DNA from: Streptomyces flaveolus
Lineage (GTDB): Bacteria; Actinomycetota; Actinomycetes; Streptomycetales; Streptomycetaceae
Length of the DNA: 64,000 bases
Reading direction: 5' to 3'
Assembly (NCBI RefSeq): GCF_000716535.1
Contig: NZ_JNWV01000032.1
Location: 43,639 to 107,638 of the forward strand
Shown here: positions 46,353 through 56,310 of the stretch, piece by piece
Layout of the letters: each line of letters opens with the position of its first letter
Numbering within the stretch: the stretch's first letter is position 1
The notes under the pieces: generated by a model
What the model was told of the DNA's origin: nothing
The model's input: only the letters and a program-made list of their open reading frames with translations
Database searches by the model: none
Translations under genes and position numbers: made by a program

Positions 46353-47705
46353 GTGCCGCACCACATCGCCACCGTTCCACTGTCCGGGGAGGCCGAGTTG
46401 ACCGATCCGTGGGTTGCCCTGGAGCCGGGGGCCGACCCCGCCGAGCGCGTCCGGTTGCTGCGCCGGGCGCACGAGACGTTCACCACCGTGGGCACGGTGC
46501 CGCGCCCGGTGCGATCGGTGGTGGCGGAGTCGTGGCGGCGCAGCGCGCGGGCCGGTGTCGGGCCGGACGGCGCCGCCAGCGTGGAGCTGACCGACGGCGA
46601 TCTCGGCACCTACCGCGCGGAGCATCCGCTGGCCCGGGTGATGCCCCTGTTCCGGGAGTTGATGGGCACCTTCGCGGCCGACGGCGAGCATCTGCTGGCG
46701 GTGTGCGACGCGCACGGCAGGCTGCTGTGGGTGGAAGGGCACGCGGCGACCCGGCGCCGCGCGGACCGGATGAACTTCGTGCCCGGGGCCCGCTGGTCGG
46801 AGAGCGCGGTCGGCACCAACGCACCGGGCACCGCGGTCGCCGTGGACCGGCCCGTGCAGGTGTTCGCCGCCGAGCACTTCATACGGCAGGTGCAGCCGTG
46901 GACCTGCGCCGCCGCTCCGGTGCACGATCCACGCACCGGACGGGTCCTGGGGGCCGTGGACATCACCGGCGGGGACGGCCTCGCCCATCCGCACAGCCTC
47001 GGCTTCGTGCAGGCGGTGGCGCGGGCCGCGGAGGCACAGCTCGCGCTGCTCGCTCCGCCCCGCCTCGCCGAGGAGGGGCCGCTGCTGAGCGCGCTCGGCC
47101 GGGACGAGGCCGAACTCGCCCTGGACGGGCGGCGGACCAGGCTCAGCCGTCGGCACAGCGAGATCCTCGTGCTGCTGTCCCGGCACCCCGAGGGCCTGAG
47201 CGGCGACGAGCTGCTGTGCGCGCTGTACGCGGACGAGTCGGTGACCCCGGTGACGCTGCGGGCCGAGCTGGCGCGGCTGCGCAGGCTGCTGGGTCCGGGG
47301 CTGCTCGCCTCGCGGCCGTACCGGCTGACGGCCGCGGTCGAGTCGGACGCCACCGTGGTCGAACGGCGGCTGGAGACGGGTGCGCTGACCGCGGCGGTGG
47401 AGGCGTACACCGGCCCGCTGCTGCCCGGTTCCCAGGCCCCGGCGATCGTCCGGCTGCGGGAGCGGCTCGCCGGCGGGCTGCGCACGGCGCTGATCGCGCA
47501 CGGCGACCCGGACCTGCTCGCGGACTGGGCGCACGCCCCGTGGGGCGAGGACGACCTGGAGGTGTGGCGGGCGCTCGCCGCCGTACGTCCGACGGCACCG
47601 GTCCGGGCCCGGCTCACCGCGCTGGAGGCCGAACTGGTGGCGCCGGCCGGCCGGGCAGGGACGCGGACCCGCGGCGCAACGTACTTGCAACGTCCGCCTG
47701 TCTAG
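46353..47705 (+). CDS. GAF-domain transcriptional regulator
   Basis: 450 residues. N-terminal GAF region (about 95-215: [54 protein letters not shown]) of the AcoR type, but without a sigma-54 ATPase domain; instead a C-terminal winged-helix-like region ([20 protein letters not shown]) is predicted. It lies 55 bp before an aldehyde dehydrogenase gene, which is a common target of this group. GTG is possible but the ATG at 46353 is used. Confidence 0.85.
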   Translation: MPHHIATVPLSGEAELTDPWVALEPGADPAERVRLLRRAHETFTTVGTVPRPVRSVVAESWRRSARAGVGPDGAASVELTDGDLGTYRAEHPLARVMPLFRELMGTFAADGEHLLAVCDAHGRLLWVEGHAATRRRADRMNFVPGARWSESAVGTNAPGTAVAVDRPVQVFAAEHFIRQVQPWTCAAAPVHDPRTGRVLGAVDITGGDGLAHPHSLGFVQAVARAAEAQLALLAPPRLAEEGPLLSALGRDEAELALDGRRTRLSRRHSEILVLLSRHPEGLSGDELLCALYADESVTPVTLRAELARLRRLLGPGLLASRPYRLTAAVESDATVVERRLETGALTAAVEAYTGPLLPGSQAPAIVRLRERLAGGLRTALIAHGDPDLLADWAHAPWGEDDLEVWRALAAVRPTAPVRARLTALEAELVAPAGRAGTRTRGATYLQRPPV

Positions 47706-47760
47706 CCTCGCGCCGAGAGCTGTCCAACGGCGGGCAGCGCTGCACCGGGAGGCAACCAGG

Positions 47761-49284
47761 ATGACTCGTTACGCGGCGCCGGGCACCGAAGGCGCGATCG
47801 TCTCCTACCAGGCGCGCTACGACCACTACATCGGCGGCGACTATGTGCCGCCGACGCGCGGGCAGTACTTCGAGAACCCGTCACCGGTCAACGGTCAGCC
47901 GTTCACGGAGATCGCGCGCGGTACCGAGGAGGACGTCGAGCGGGCGCTGGACGCGGCGCACGAGGCGGCGCCCGGATGGGGCCGTACGCCGGTCGCGGAG
48001 CGCTCCGACATCCTGCTGAAGATCGCCGACCGGATGGAGGCCCATCTGGAGCCGCTCGCGGTGGCCGAGAGCTGGGAGAACGGCAAGCCGGTCCGGGAGA
48101 CGCTGGCCGCCGACATCCCCCTCGCGATCGACCACTTCCGCTACTTCGCCGGGGCGATCCGGGCGCAGGAAGGTTCGCTGGGCGAACTGGACGACGACAC
48201 GGTGGCGTACCACTTCCACGAGCCGCTCGGTGTCGTCGCGCAGATCATCCCGTGGAACTTCCCGATCCTGATGGCGGCCTGGAAGCTCGCGCCGGCGCTG
48301 GCGGCGGGCAACGCGGTCGTCCTCAAGCCGGCCGAGCAGACCCCGGCCTCCATCCACTACTGGCTGAGCCTGGTCGCGGACCTGCTGCCGCCGGGCGTGC
48401 TGAACATCGTCAACGGCTTCGGCGTGGAGGCGGGCAAGCCGCTGGCGTCGAGCCCGCGGGTGGCGAAGGTCGCGTTCACCGGGGAGACCACGACCGGGCG
48501 GCTGATCATGCAGTACGCCTCGGAGAACATCAAGCCGGTGACCCTGGAACTCGGCGGGAAGTCGCCGAACATCTTCTTCGACGACGTGTGGGCGCACGAC
48601 GACGACTTCCGCGACAAGGCGCTCGAAGGCTTCACGATGTTCGCGCTCAACCAGGGCGAGGTCTGCACGTGCCCGTCCCGGGCGCTGATCCAGCGCGGCC
48701 ACTACGCGGAGTTCCTGGAGGCGGCCGTCGAGCGCACCCGCCTCATCAAGCCGGGCCACCCGCTGGACACCGACACCATGATCGGCGCGCAGGCCTCCAA
48801 CGACCAGCTGGAGAAGATCCTCTCCTACCTGGACATCGGCCGCCAGGAGGGCGCGAAGATCCTCACGGGCGGTGAACGCGTCGAACACGAGGGCGAGTTG
48901 AAGGGGGGATACTACGTCCAGCCGACCATCTTCGAGGGCGACAACCGCATGCGGATCTTCCAGGAGGAGATCTTCGGCCCGGTCGTCTCGGTTGCCTCCT
49001 TCGACGACTTCGACGACGCGATCAAAATCGCCAACGACACGCTGTACGGTCTGGGCGCGGGTGTGTGGACCCGGGACATCAACACCGCCTACCGCGCGGG
49101 CCGTGCGATCCAGGCGGGCCGTGTGTGGACCAACTGCTACCACGCCTATCCGGCGCACGCGGCGTTCGGCGGCTACAAGCAGTCGGGGATCGGCCGTGAG
49201 ACGCACAAGATGATGTTGGAGCACTACCAGCAGACGAAGAACCTCTTGGTGTCGTACTCGCCGAAGAGGCTGGGCTTCTTCTAG
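47761..49284 (+). CDS. NAD-dependent aldehyde dehydrogenase
   Basis: 507 residues. Catalytic Cys lies in [11 protein letters not shown], general base Glu in TLELGGKSP, cofactor motif FTGETTTGR; the length and [19 protein letters not shown] are typical of the ExaC/acetaldehyde group. It oxidises an aldehyde (probably acetaldehyde or a longer alkanal) to acid. The GAF regulator is immediately upstream; terminator immediately downstream. Confidence 0.95.
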   Translation: MTRYAAPGTEGAIVSYQARYDHYIGGDYVPPTRGQYFENPSPVNGQPFTEIARGTEEDVERALDAAHEAAPGWGRTPVAERSDILLKIADRMEAHLEPLAVAESWENGKPVRETLAADIPLAIDHFRYFAGAIRAQEGSLGELDDDTVAYHFHEPLGVVAQIIPWNFPILMAAWKLAPALAAGNAVVLKPAEQTPASIHYWLSLVADLLPPGVLNIVNGFGVEAGKPLASSPRVAKVAFTGETTTGRLIMQYASENIKPVTLELGGKSPNIFFDDVWAHDDDFRDKALEGFTMFALNQGEVCTCPSRALIQRGHYAEFLEAAVERTRLIKPGHPLDTDTMIGAQASNDQLEKILSYLDIGRQEGAKILTGGERVEHEGELKGGYYVQPTIFEGDNRMRIFQEEIFGPVVSVASFDDFDDAIKIANDTLYGLGAGVWTRDINTAYRAGRAIQAGRVWTNCYHAYPAHAAFGGYKQSGIGRETHKMMLEHYQQTKNLLVSYSPKRLGFF

Positions 49285-49290
49285 CCGCCC

Positions 49291-49338
49291 AAGACAGGGC
49301 GCCTGACCAGGACGAACTCCTGGCAGGCGCCCCGTCTT
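49291..49338 (+). terminator. Strong terminator after aldehyde dehydrogenase
   Basis: Left arm 49291-49305 pairs with 49324-49338 (one mismatch), then an inner CCAGGA/TCCTGG stem (49307-49312 and 49318-49323) with a 5-base loop and one bulged A. Total about 21 bp of stem. Followed by CTCCT, no long T-run. Confidence 0.8.
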
Positions 49339-49578
49339 CTCCTACCGGTATCCCAGCTCTGCCCAGCAGTTCTCTGGGCGTATCCGGGCCGAGCCCGGGC
49401 CGACGCACCCTCCGCCGAGTCCTCGCCGCGAGCCACCGCCGCATGGACTTCTCACGCCCTGCGCGCACACTCGGCCGGGTCGACTCCTGGGAGCAGCCAG
49501 GAGAAGAGATGCCCGCATGGCGCAGGTCGTGCGACCGCCGGGCTGGATCGAGGGCAAGCTCGCCCGCTCGGTCGTTCC

Positions 49579-49923
49579 TCAGCCCAGTGACAGGTCGCCC
49601 TGATCGTCCTTGATCTTCACCTTGACCCAGGCGTGGCCGCTGCTGCCGACGCCGACGACGTTGCACTCGAACTCCCGGCCCGCCTCGACGGGGATGGAAG
49701 CGGGGCAGGTGACGTCGTCGATGGTCGGGGGCTTGTCGAAGGCGTCGTCGGATTCGACGTGGTTGAGCACGGCCCGCGCCAGCGCGTCCTGATCCAGAAC
49801 GCGCTGCGGCTGCACGGCGGGGCTCCCGGCCAACAGCATGATGGTGAAAGTGAGCGCACAACAGGCGATCACGGCCAGGGAAAGCGCGATGACGGTACGG
49901 GCGAAGCTGCGTTGATCAGTCAC
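49579..49923 (-). CDS. DUF4333 family membrane-anchored protein
   Basis: 114 residues. Short cytosolic start, one membrane segment at about 10-35, then an exported DUF4333 domain with conserved Cys pair (VTCPASIPVEAGREFECNV) and a C-terminal VKVKIKDDQGDLSLG. The GTG at 49923 is preferred; a TTG at 49959 would add 12 residues. The fold is found in actinobacterial lipoproteins; function unknown. Confidence 0.8.
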   Translation of the reverse strand: MTDQRSFARTVIALSLAVIACCALTFTIMLLAGSPAVQPQRVLDQDALARAVLNHVESDDAFDKPPTIDDVTCPASIPVEAGREFECNVVGVGSSGHAWVKVKIKDDQGDLSLG

Positions 49924-49959
49924 GAGGACAGTCCTATCCGGCTGTCCGTGCTCATACAA

Positions 49960-50283
49960 CCCGTGTGGTGACGGAAGTCGTTCTGAGAAGTGGGGTAGGG
50001 CGTCTCTTCTTGGCTATCCAAGTCACGATTTCTTCACCGGAGCCGCTCTTTGCTCCCGATGACGCGAATATTGCAGCCATAGACCCGGAAACTGCTGCAA
50101 TCCCTGGCGGATGACATGTGCTGACGGGCGTAAAGAACTCCAGGTCGGCCTCGACGCCGCGATCGCCGAGCTCACCGGCCTCAGCCGGGCACCAGCCGAC
50201 GGCCGACAGTGGACCACACCTGGTCGATCTCGGTTTGCCCGTCTTCATCGATTCCACTCCACCATTCCGGACGAAGCAGAACC
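49960..50283. other. Intergenic region, nothing recognised
   Basis: About 320 bp, lower in GC than its surroundings. Open frames exist on both strands (for example 49952-50287 minus) but none has normal Streptomyces codon use or a good ribosome site. Confidence 0.5.
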
Positions 50284-50943
50284 TCATGACCGTTCGGGTT
50301 TATGGGCAAGAAAGGTGGCGAAAGTCCTCTCAGCCTCTCCCCCGGGCTCCTCCACCAGACGTGCGGTGAGGACGAGCCCGGCCTGCTTCAGGAGTTCGGC
50401 AATCCGATCAGGTGGCAGCAGGTAGGACTCGTAAGACACAGGATGACCGCCGTATGCCTGTGTGGGACGTAGATGCTGGCCGGCCCCTACATGGCCGGCC
50501 AGCATCAAACAGCCGCCTGGCGCGAGAGTGCGGTGGAACTCGCCGAACACCACGGGCAGCAACGTCGGTGGGGTGTGGTGGGTGGAGTAGTACGCGAGGA
50601 TGCCGCCGAGGCTGTCGTTCTCGATCGGGAGCGAGGTCATCGAGCCGACGCTGAAGCGCAGGTTGGGGTGGGCGCTACGGGCCAGCTCGATCATGGCGGG
50701 CGACAAGTCCATGCCGAACACAGGCACTTGCCGCTCGGCAAGGTAGGCCGTGACCTTGCCGGGCCCACATCCCAGGTCGGCAACGGGCCCGAGGCCGGCC
50801 GTCCGGACCACCTCGGCGAAGACGTTCAGCATCCCTCGCGACAGGGGATCCAACTCCGCCGGGGACTTGACCTGTTCGAAGTAGTCGGAGGCGACGGTGT
50901 CGTACGACTCCCGGACGGCGGCGAGGTAGGAGAAGTCAGGCAT
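50284..50943 (-). CDS. SAM-dependent methyltransferase, class I
   Basis: 219 residues. Motif I VADLGCGPGK (about 55-64), motif II FGMDLSPAMIELA, then PNLRFSVGSMTSLPIENDS and LAPGGCLMLAGHV. Probably a small-molecule methyltransferase; acceptor unknown. ATG 50943 (MPDFSYLAAVRESYDTVA). Codon use is slightly less GC-biased than average. Confidence 0.9.
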   Translation of the reverse strand: MPDFSYLAAVRESYDTVASDYFEQVKSPAELDPLSRGMLNVFAEVVRTAGLGPVADLGCGPGKVTAYLAERQVPVFGMDLSPAMIELARSAHPNLRFSVGSMTSLPIENDSLGGILAYYSTHHTPPTLLPVVFGEFHRTLAPGGCLMLAGHVGAGQHLRPTQAYGGHPVSYESYLLPPDRIAELLKQAGLVLTARLVEEPGGEAERTFATFLAHKPERS

Positions 50944-51196
50944 GCGGGCGACTCTAGTGAGGGCCCGCAGCCCAAGAACCTTCGAAGGTCCAGGAGCGCT
51001 GGGCGAGTTGACGCCCCATGACGTGCACCCGCTTGTGCTGCCGCCCGGCAAGCACGCATGAGCGTAGGTGTCCCGGCCCGAAACCAGCGGCTCGCATGCC
51101 AGCATGGGTCCGTCCGTGCACGGAAGGCGGGTGACCAAGTGGTCGCCGGAGCACGCGACCTGGCAAGGGCGTCGCCCACGGGGAGAGGAACGACTG

Positions 51197-51571
51197 ATGG
51201 CCGGTTACCAGTGCGGGTCGTGCTCGTATGGCAGCGACGATCTCGATGAGCTTCAACAGCACTCGCACGAGACGGGCCACGTCGGCACCCGGAAGAATGA
51301 TGCCGAGCCGGCCGAAGGCAAGTTCGGCAAGGCCAGGGCCGCGGCCAAGGCCGGCGCGAAAGTTCTGGCCGTCGCCGCCGTCGTCGGGTTCTCCGCGTGG
51401 AAGTACAAGGCACTCCAGTCCATGGCGGCAGGACTGGTTGTGCAGTTGGCGGAATCGGCGACGGAGAACGCGGCCCTGAAGTCGGAGAACGAGCACCTGA
51501 AGTCGGAGAACGACTACTTGAGGTCAGCCACCGGTGCAGGCAAAACACTCAATGGCTTTCGCGGCCTCTGA
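51197..51571 (+). CDS. Small protein: C2H2-like zinc finger, membrane segment, coiled coil
   Basis: 124 residues. The N-terminus has C6, C9, H22 and H28, which fits the eukaryotic-type C-x2-C-x12-H-x5-H zinc finger (YQCGSCSYGSDDLDELQQHS). Then a Lys/Ala-rich stretch, a hydrophobic segment at about 55-80 (KVLAVAAVVGFSAWKYKAL), and a heptad-like coiled coil (ALKSENEHLKSENDYLR). It could be a membrane-linked adaptor. GAGAGGAA precedes ATG 51197. Function unknown. Confidence 0.72.
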   Translation: MAGYQCGSCSYGSDDLDELQQHSHETGHVGTRKNDAEPAEGKFGKARAAAKAGAKVLAVAAVVGFSAWKYKALQSMAAGLVVQLAESATENAALKSENEHLKSENDYLRSATGAGKTLNGFRGL

Positions 51572-51709
51572 GCGGAGGCGCATCAGGGGCAGCGGGCTCC
51601 GCTCCGACCGGTTCATCACGAACGTCACTCGACCATCACGGCGCCACGCTTCCATCAACTCACTCGACGGCCCCCAGCCGCTGTCTGCCGGCATCCGCGT
51701 CTCATCACA

Positions 51710-52130
51710 GCACCTCGTCCCCCAGTCGTCGTGCGAGCTGCCTCCCATGCTTGTGGCCGGCGAAAGCAGAGTCGACGGTGATGTCTGGCCCGGGTGGGGA
51801 CGTCGCAGACCGAGGTGGCCGTCCTCCAGGAGGACCTCCACGTCGGGAAAGTCTCCGGAATCAGAGGGCGATGCCCTCGTCGCGTGCTACGGCCGCATCA
51901 TGCATCCGCCGCCGCAGTCCGCCACGTGCCGGGATCTCCGTGGCGCCCGGGCGGAGCTCGCCGCGCTCGGCCCGGGCGTAACCGAACACGTCCACCGGCG
52001 TCCTCAGGCGCAGACCGGGCTGGTCGGGGACGGCGCGAGCCCGCTGGGCCCAGGAGGGCGCGTGTCTCTCCGACGGCTCGGTTGATGGTGGAACGGTCGA
52101 CACCGAACGGCGCTGGTGGCCACGCTCATC
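51710..52130 (-). pseudogene. Decayed IS transposase
   Basis: Scattered frames on the minus strand recall a DDE transposase of the IS5-type common in Streptomyces: PFGVDRSTINRAVGETRALL in one frame, then AVPDQPGLRLRTPVDVFGYA and ERGELRPGATEIPARGGLRR in another, RMHDAAVARDEGIAL, and VLLEDGHLGLRRPHPGQ further on. At least two frame changes; no terminal repeats found. Not functional. Confidence 0.6.
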
Positions 52131-52285
52131 CATCTCCGGGCACGACCTGCCGCACTCGGTGCGGGAGCCTGCCATCCCGCGAAGCCCCTCCGCCCGAAGG
52201 GGCCGCTCCCATGAACGCCGTCCGGCCGGCCCGAGGGCGACCGGATACAGTGCGGGAGACGGCAGCCTGGTCAGGGAGGGGTAGC

Positions 52286-53506
52286 GTGACCGACACCAGC
52301 AACACCCGGCCCGCCGAGGGTGAAGCGCAAGCGCCGCGGCAGAGCCGGCTGCACCGCCTGATGCGCTACATCCCCCTGATCGCCCCCGTCCTGCTGTGGG
52401 CCGTGCCCTGCGGGGTGCTCCTGTACACCGGCCAGCACTGGCCGCTGCCCGTCACGCTGCTCGGCACCGCCCTGTTCTTCCTCGGACTCATCGGTATGCC
52501 GCTCGCGATGGTGCGCGGCCACGGCCGGCGCCAGCAGGACTGGGCGGCGATCATCGGTGACACCCTGCTGGGCACCAGCTGGGTCCTGTTCACCTGGTCC
52601 GTTCTGCTCGGCGTCCTGTTGCGGCTCGCCCTGACCGTGGCCGGGGTCGGCGAGAGCCAGGACCGGGCCCGCATCGTCACTTGGGCCGTCCTCGCCGTCA
52701 CCGCCGTACTGCTCGGCTGGGGGTACGCCGAGGCCCGCCGCGTACCGCGCGTGCGCCGACTCGACGTACCACTCCCGCGACTCGGTGCCGGGCTGGACGG
52801 CATTCGCGTCGTCCTCATCACCGACACCCACTACGGGCCACTCGATCGCGCTCGCTGGTCGGCACGGGTGTGCGAGACGGTGAACGGCCTGGAAGCCGAC
52901 CTGGTCTGCCACACCGGCGACATCGCGGACGGCACGGCCGAACGCCGCCGCGCCCAGGCCGTCCCACTCGGTACCGTGCGGGCCACCCGGGCCCGTGTGT
53001 ACGTCACCGGCAACCACGAGTACTACAGCGAGGCCCAGGGCTGGGTCGACCTGATGGACGAGCTGGGCTGGGAGCCGCTGCGCAACCGCCATCTGCTGAT
53101 CGAACGCGGTGGCGACACCCTCGTGGTCGCCGGCGTGGACGACGTCACCGCCGAGTCCTCCGGCCTGGCAGGCCACCGCGCCCACCTCGCCGGAGCCCTG
53201 AACGGCGCCGACCCCGACCTGCCCGTCCTGCTCCTGGCCCACCAGCCCAAGTTCGTCGACCGGGCGGCAGCCGCCGGCATCGACCTCCAGCTCTCCGGCC
53301 ACACCCACGGCGGCCAGATCTGGCCCTTCCACCACCTGGTCCGCATCGACCAGCCCGTCCTCGCCGGCCTCAGCCGGCACGGCACCCGCACCCTCCTGTA
53401 CACCAGCCGCGGCACCGGCTTCTGGGGCCCGCCGTTCCGCGTCTTCGCCCCCAGCGAGATCACCTTGCTCGTGCTCCGCTCCCCGCATCTGCCCGCCTCG
53501 CCGTAG
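52286..53506 (+). CDS. Membrane metallophosphoesterase, YkuE-like
   Basis: 406 residues. Four membrane segments in the first 155, then a metallophosphoesterase domain: ITDTHYGPLD, HTGDIADG, VTGNHEYY, LAHQP and GHTHGGQIWP. It hydrolyses a phosphoester, possibly of a lipid or nucleotide. GTG 52286 has GGGAGGGG just upstream. Confidence 0.92.
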   Translation: MTDTSNTRPAEGEAQAPRQSRLHRLMRYIPLIAPVLLWAVPCGVLLYTGQHWPLPVTLLGTALFFLGLIGMPLAMVRGHGRRQQDWAAIIGDTLLGTSWVLFTWSVLLGVLLRLALTVAGVGESQDRARIVTWAVLAVTAVLLGWGYAEARRVPRVRRLDVPLPRLGAGLDGIRVVLITDTHYGPLDRARWSARVCETVNGLEADLVCHTGDIADGTAERRRAQAVPLGTVRATRARVYVTGNHEYYSEAQGWVDLMDELGWEPLRNRHLLIERGGDTLVVAGVDDVTAESSGLAGHRAHLAGALNGADPDLPVLLLAHQPKFVDRAAAAGIDLQLSGHTHGGQIWPFHHLVRIDQPVLAGLSRHGTRTLLYTSRGTGFWGPPFRVFAPSEITLLVLRSPHLPASP

Positions 53507-53590
53507 ACGGGACGCGACAACACCTCCGCTTGTCGGACAAGGGCGCCCTTCCGCACGTCGGCCCGTCGATACGCAGCTCACCCCCGGCGC

Positions 53591-53622
53591 TTGACCTTGC
53601 CCCTCGGGGCAAGGTTTAGCGT
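53591..53622 (+). promoter_or_regulatory. MerR-type promoter with operator palindrome
   Basis: -35 TTGACC (53591-53596) and -10 TAGCGT (53617-53622) are 20 bp apart, the long spacing used by MerR-family activators. Between them is a perfect inverted repeat: ACCTTGCCCC (53594-53603) and GGGGCAAGGT (53606-53615) with a 2-base centre. The gene directly downstream is a MerR protein, so autoregulation with activation by DNA distortion is likely. Confidence 0.82.
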
Positions 53623-53641
53623 GAGCGGCGAGGTGAACGGC

Positions 53642-54595
53642 ATGAAGATCAGTGAGCTTGCCCGTCGGGCCGGCGTGACGACGAAAGCGGTGCGGTACTA
53701 CGAAGCGCTGGGCCTGCTCGAGCCCGAGCGACTCGCCAACGGCTACCGCACCTACACCGAGGACGACGTACGCCTCGTCCGGGAGATCAGAGCCCTCCAC
53801 CGGCTGGGCATCCCCGTCGAGCGCACCCGCCCGTTCCTGGAGTGCCTGGCCGCCGGGAGCGCGCACGCCGACGACTGCCCCGCCTCGCTGGCCACCTACC
53901 GGGAGGCCATCGACGAGCTCACCGAGCGCATCGAGGCCCTGACCGCCCGCCGTACGGCCTTGATCGCCAATCTGCGGGTGGCGGCCCACCGGGGCAGCAG
54001 GGTCGTACTCCAGGAGGCCGGACCGGCGGACGCGGGCTACCTGGTGCTGCCCGCGGACCTGCCCGTACCGGGGGACGACGGTGCCGCCGCCCACCTCCCC
54101 GGCACGGCGGTGCCGCCGCTCACCCTCCATGACACGGCGGGCAGACCGGTCCGCCTGGACGCGCTCGGTCCACGCCGGACGGTGACCTACGTCTACCCCC
54201 TCACCGGCCGCCCCGGCACCGACCTGCCGGAGGGCTGGAACTCCATCCCCGGCGCCCGCGGCTGCACGCCCGAGTCGTGCGGCTTCCGCGATCACTTCCA
54301 GGATCTCCTGGAGGCCGGGGCCGGCCGCGTGTACGGGCTGTCCAGTCAGGACACCGACTACCAGAGGGAGGTCGTGGAACGGCTCGGCCTGCCCTTCGAC
54401 ATGCTCTCCGACCCTGCGCTCGGCCTCGCCGCCGCCCTCGGCCTGCCCACCTTCGAGGCCGGCGGGATGCGACTGTTCAAGCGCCTCACGCTCGTCGTCC
54501 GCGACGGCGTGATCGAGCACGCCTTCTACCCGATCTTCCCCCCGGACGCCCACGCACAGCAGGTGCTGGCGTGGCTGCGCGAGAACCCCTTGTGA
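53642..54595 (+). CDS. MerR regulator fused to a peroxiredoxin domain
   Basis: 317 residues. N-terminal MerR winged helix at about 1-70 (MKISELARRAGVTTKAVRYY, EALGLLEPERLANGYRTY), a coiled-coil helix about 80-120, then a redoxin domain at about 150-317 that resembles AhpC/BCP-type: peroxidatic region GCTPESCGFRDHFQDL with two Cys five apart. So a DNA-binding regulator and a thiol peroxidase are joined. It may sense peroxide by oxidation of the Cys pair. ATG 53642 with GAGGTG; the MerR promoter lies upstream. Confidence 0.88.
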   Translation: MKISELARRAGVTTKAVRYYEALGLLEPERLANGYRTYTEDDVRLVREIRALHRLGIPVERTRPFLECLAAGSAHADDCPASLATYREAIDELTERIEALTARRTALIANLRVAAHRGSRVVLQEAGPADAGYLVLPADLPVPGDDGAAAHLPGTAVPPLTLHDTAGRPVRLDALGPRRTVTYVYPLTGRPGTDLPEGWNSIPGARGCTPESCGFRDHFQDLLEAGAGRVYGLSSQDTDYQREVVERLGLPFDMLSDPALGLAAALGLPTFEAGGMRLFKRLTLVVRDGVIEHAFYPIFPPDAHAQQVLAWLRENPL

Positions 54596-54597
54596 GG

Positions 54598-55248
54598 ATG
54601 CCCGTGTACGTCCCCCGACACTTCACGCCCGACGAGAACGCAGTCCGCGACCTGCTGACCCACAGCGGAGCGTCCGACCTCATCACCATGACACCGCAGG
54701 GGCTCGTGGCCACTCCGCTGCCTTTCGCGTACGACCCGGACACCGGTGAACACGGCGCCCTGATCGGCCACATGGCCCGCGCCAACGACCAGTGGCGCCG
54801 GCCGGTGCGGGGCGAGGCGATGGTGATCGTCCGCGGGCCCGAGGCGTACATCACGCCGACCTGGTACGCCACGAAGCGCAAGCACCATCGCGTGGTGCCG
54901 ACCTGGAACTACATGACCGCGCACGTCTACGGGCAGTTGGCCGTGCACGACGACCCGGCCTGGATCGAGGCACAGATCCGCCGTCTGACCGACCGGCACG
55001 AGGCCGGCAACGACGAGCCCTGGTCCGTCGACCAGGCCCCGGCGGAGTTCATCGAGCGGCAGCTGCGCGCCGTCGTCGGTGTCGAACTCGTCATCAGCCG
55101 CGTCGAGGCCAAGGTCAAGCTCAGCCAGAACCAGCCGCGGGAGAACGTCGAGGGAGTCATCGCCGGCCTCGAAGCACGCGGCCGGTCCGACGACGCGGCG
55201 GTCGCCGCCGCGGTCCGTGCCCACGCCCCGCACGCCACCACGGTCTGA
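54598..55248 (+). CDS. FMN-binding PaiB-type protein
   Basis: 216 residues of the PaiB / FMN_bind_2 family: MPVYVPRHFTPDE, GEHGALIGHMARANDQWR, YITPTWYATKRKHHRVVPTW NYM in part, and VEAKVKLSQNQPRENVEGV. Such proteins bind FMN and some act as negative regulators. Starts two bases after the MerR-peroxiredoxin stop, so co-transcribed with it. A redox link is plausible. Confidence 0.9.
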   Translation: MPVYVPRHFTPDENAVRDLLTHSGASDLITMTPQGLVATPLPFAYDPDTGEHGALIGHMARANDQWRRPVRGEAMVIVRGPEAYITPTWYATKRKHHRVVPTWNYMTAHVYGQLAVHDDPAWIEAQIRRLTDRHEAGNDEPWSVDQAPAEFIERQLRAVVGVELVISRVEAKVKLSQNQPRENVEGVIAGLEARGRSDDAAVAAAVRAHAPHATTV

Positions 55249-55281
55249 CGTCCGCGCCTCCCGCGCGGCCCACCCGCACCC

Positions 55282-56310
55282 TCACATCCGGCCGGCGAGC
55301 CGTTCGGAGGTGTCCGCGGCGGACTCCGCCCTGGCCTCACGGTGACCGGTTCCGGCCCACAGGTGGACCAGGCGGGTGTCGCCGGCCGCGGTGGCGGCCT
55401 TGCGGAGGGGGCCGGTGAGGCGGTGCAGGGCCGGGTAGCCGGCCGGGGCGAGGGCGTCGAAGCGGTCGGTGAAGTGGTTGCGGAGCGCGCGGGCGGGCCG
55501 TCCCGTGAAGGCGCGGGTGACGGTCGTGGTGGCGAAGGCCGGATCGACCAGTGCCGCCTTGTGCGGTGCGGAGGCTCCGCTCTCGTGGGTGCGCAGCAGC
55601 ACGGTGCCCACCATCGCGGCCTCCGCCCCCGCGCGCAGGGCGGCCGTCACGTCGGTGGCGGTGGCGATGCCTCCCGTGGCGATGACGGGCAGGGCGACGG
55701 CGCTGCGGACGGAGGCGACCAGGTCGGGCAGCCGGACCGGCGCGAGGGGCCGGTCCGGGGTGAGGGTGGCCGAGTGCCCGCCGGCCGCCGGAGCCTGCAC
55801 GATCAGCGCGTCCACGCCGGACGCGGCCGCCCTGCGTGCCTCGTCGGCCGAGGTCACGCTCTGCAGCACGGTGCTCCCGGCGCGCCGCAGGGCGCTGACG
55901 AGCGCGCGGTCCGGAATGCCGAAGGTGAAGGACACCCACGGCACGGGAGCCGAGGTCAACAGGTCGATCTTGTCCGACCAGTGGTCGTCGTCCTCGATCG
56001 GTTCCGGGGGCAGCGTGAGCCCGTAGCGGTCGGCCTCCGCCTGTACCGAGCGGGCGTAGCGCCGGTACGCCTCGTCGGAGACCGGCACCGGGTTGGGCAC
56101 GAACAGGTTGACGCCGAAGGGGACACCTTCCGCGCGCGTGCTGTGGATCTGTCCGGCGAGGGCCTGGGCGGTCTTGTAGCCGCCGGCCAGGAAGCCCAGG
56201 CCGCCGGCCCGGGCGGCGGCGGTCACAAGTTCCGGTGTGCTCGGTCCGCCGGCCAGGGGCGCGGCGAGGAGGGGAAGGTCTGCTCCGAGGTCGGACAGCA
56301 GTCTGCTCAC
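55282..56310 (-). CDS. Nitronate monooxygenase
   Basis: 342 residues of the 2-nitropropane dioxygenase / nitronate monooxygenase FMN barrel: PLAGGPSTPELVTAAARAGG, FGVNLFVPNP, APAAGGHSAT, and IATGGIATATDV. Oxidises nitronates to aldehyde/ketone. GTG 56310 with AGGAG. Convergent with the PaiB gene; upstream a gap to LysR. Confidence 0.9.
   Translation of the reverse strand: MSRLLSDLGADLPLLAAPLAGGPSTPELVTAAARAGGLGFLAGGYKTAQALAGQIHSTRAEGVPFGVNLFVPNPVPVSDEAYRRYARSVQAEADRYGLTLPPEPIEDDDHWSDKIDLLTSAPVPWVSFTFGIPDRALVSALRRAGSTVLQSVTSADEARRAAASGVDALIVQAPAAGGHSATLTPDRPLAPVRLPDLVASVRSAVALPVIATGGIATATDVTAALRAGAEAAMVGTVLLRTHESGASAPHKAALVDPAFATTTVTRAFTGRPARALRNHFTDRFDALAPAGYPALHRLTGPLRKAATAAGDTRLVHLWAGTGHREARAESAADTSERLAGRM

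Noticed and set aside
49952..50287. 111-residue minus-strand ORF
   Set aside because: Weak codon bias, no ribosome site and no family features.
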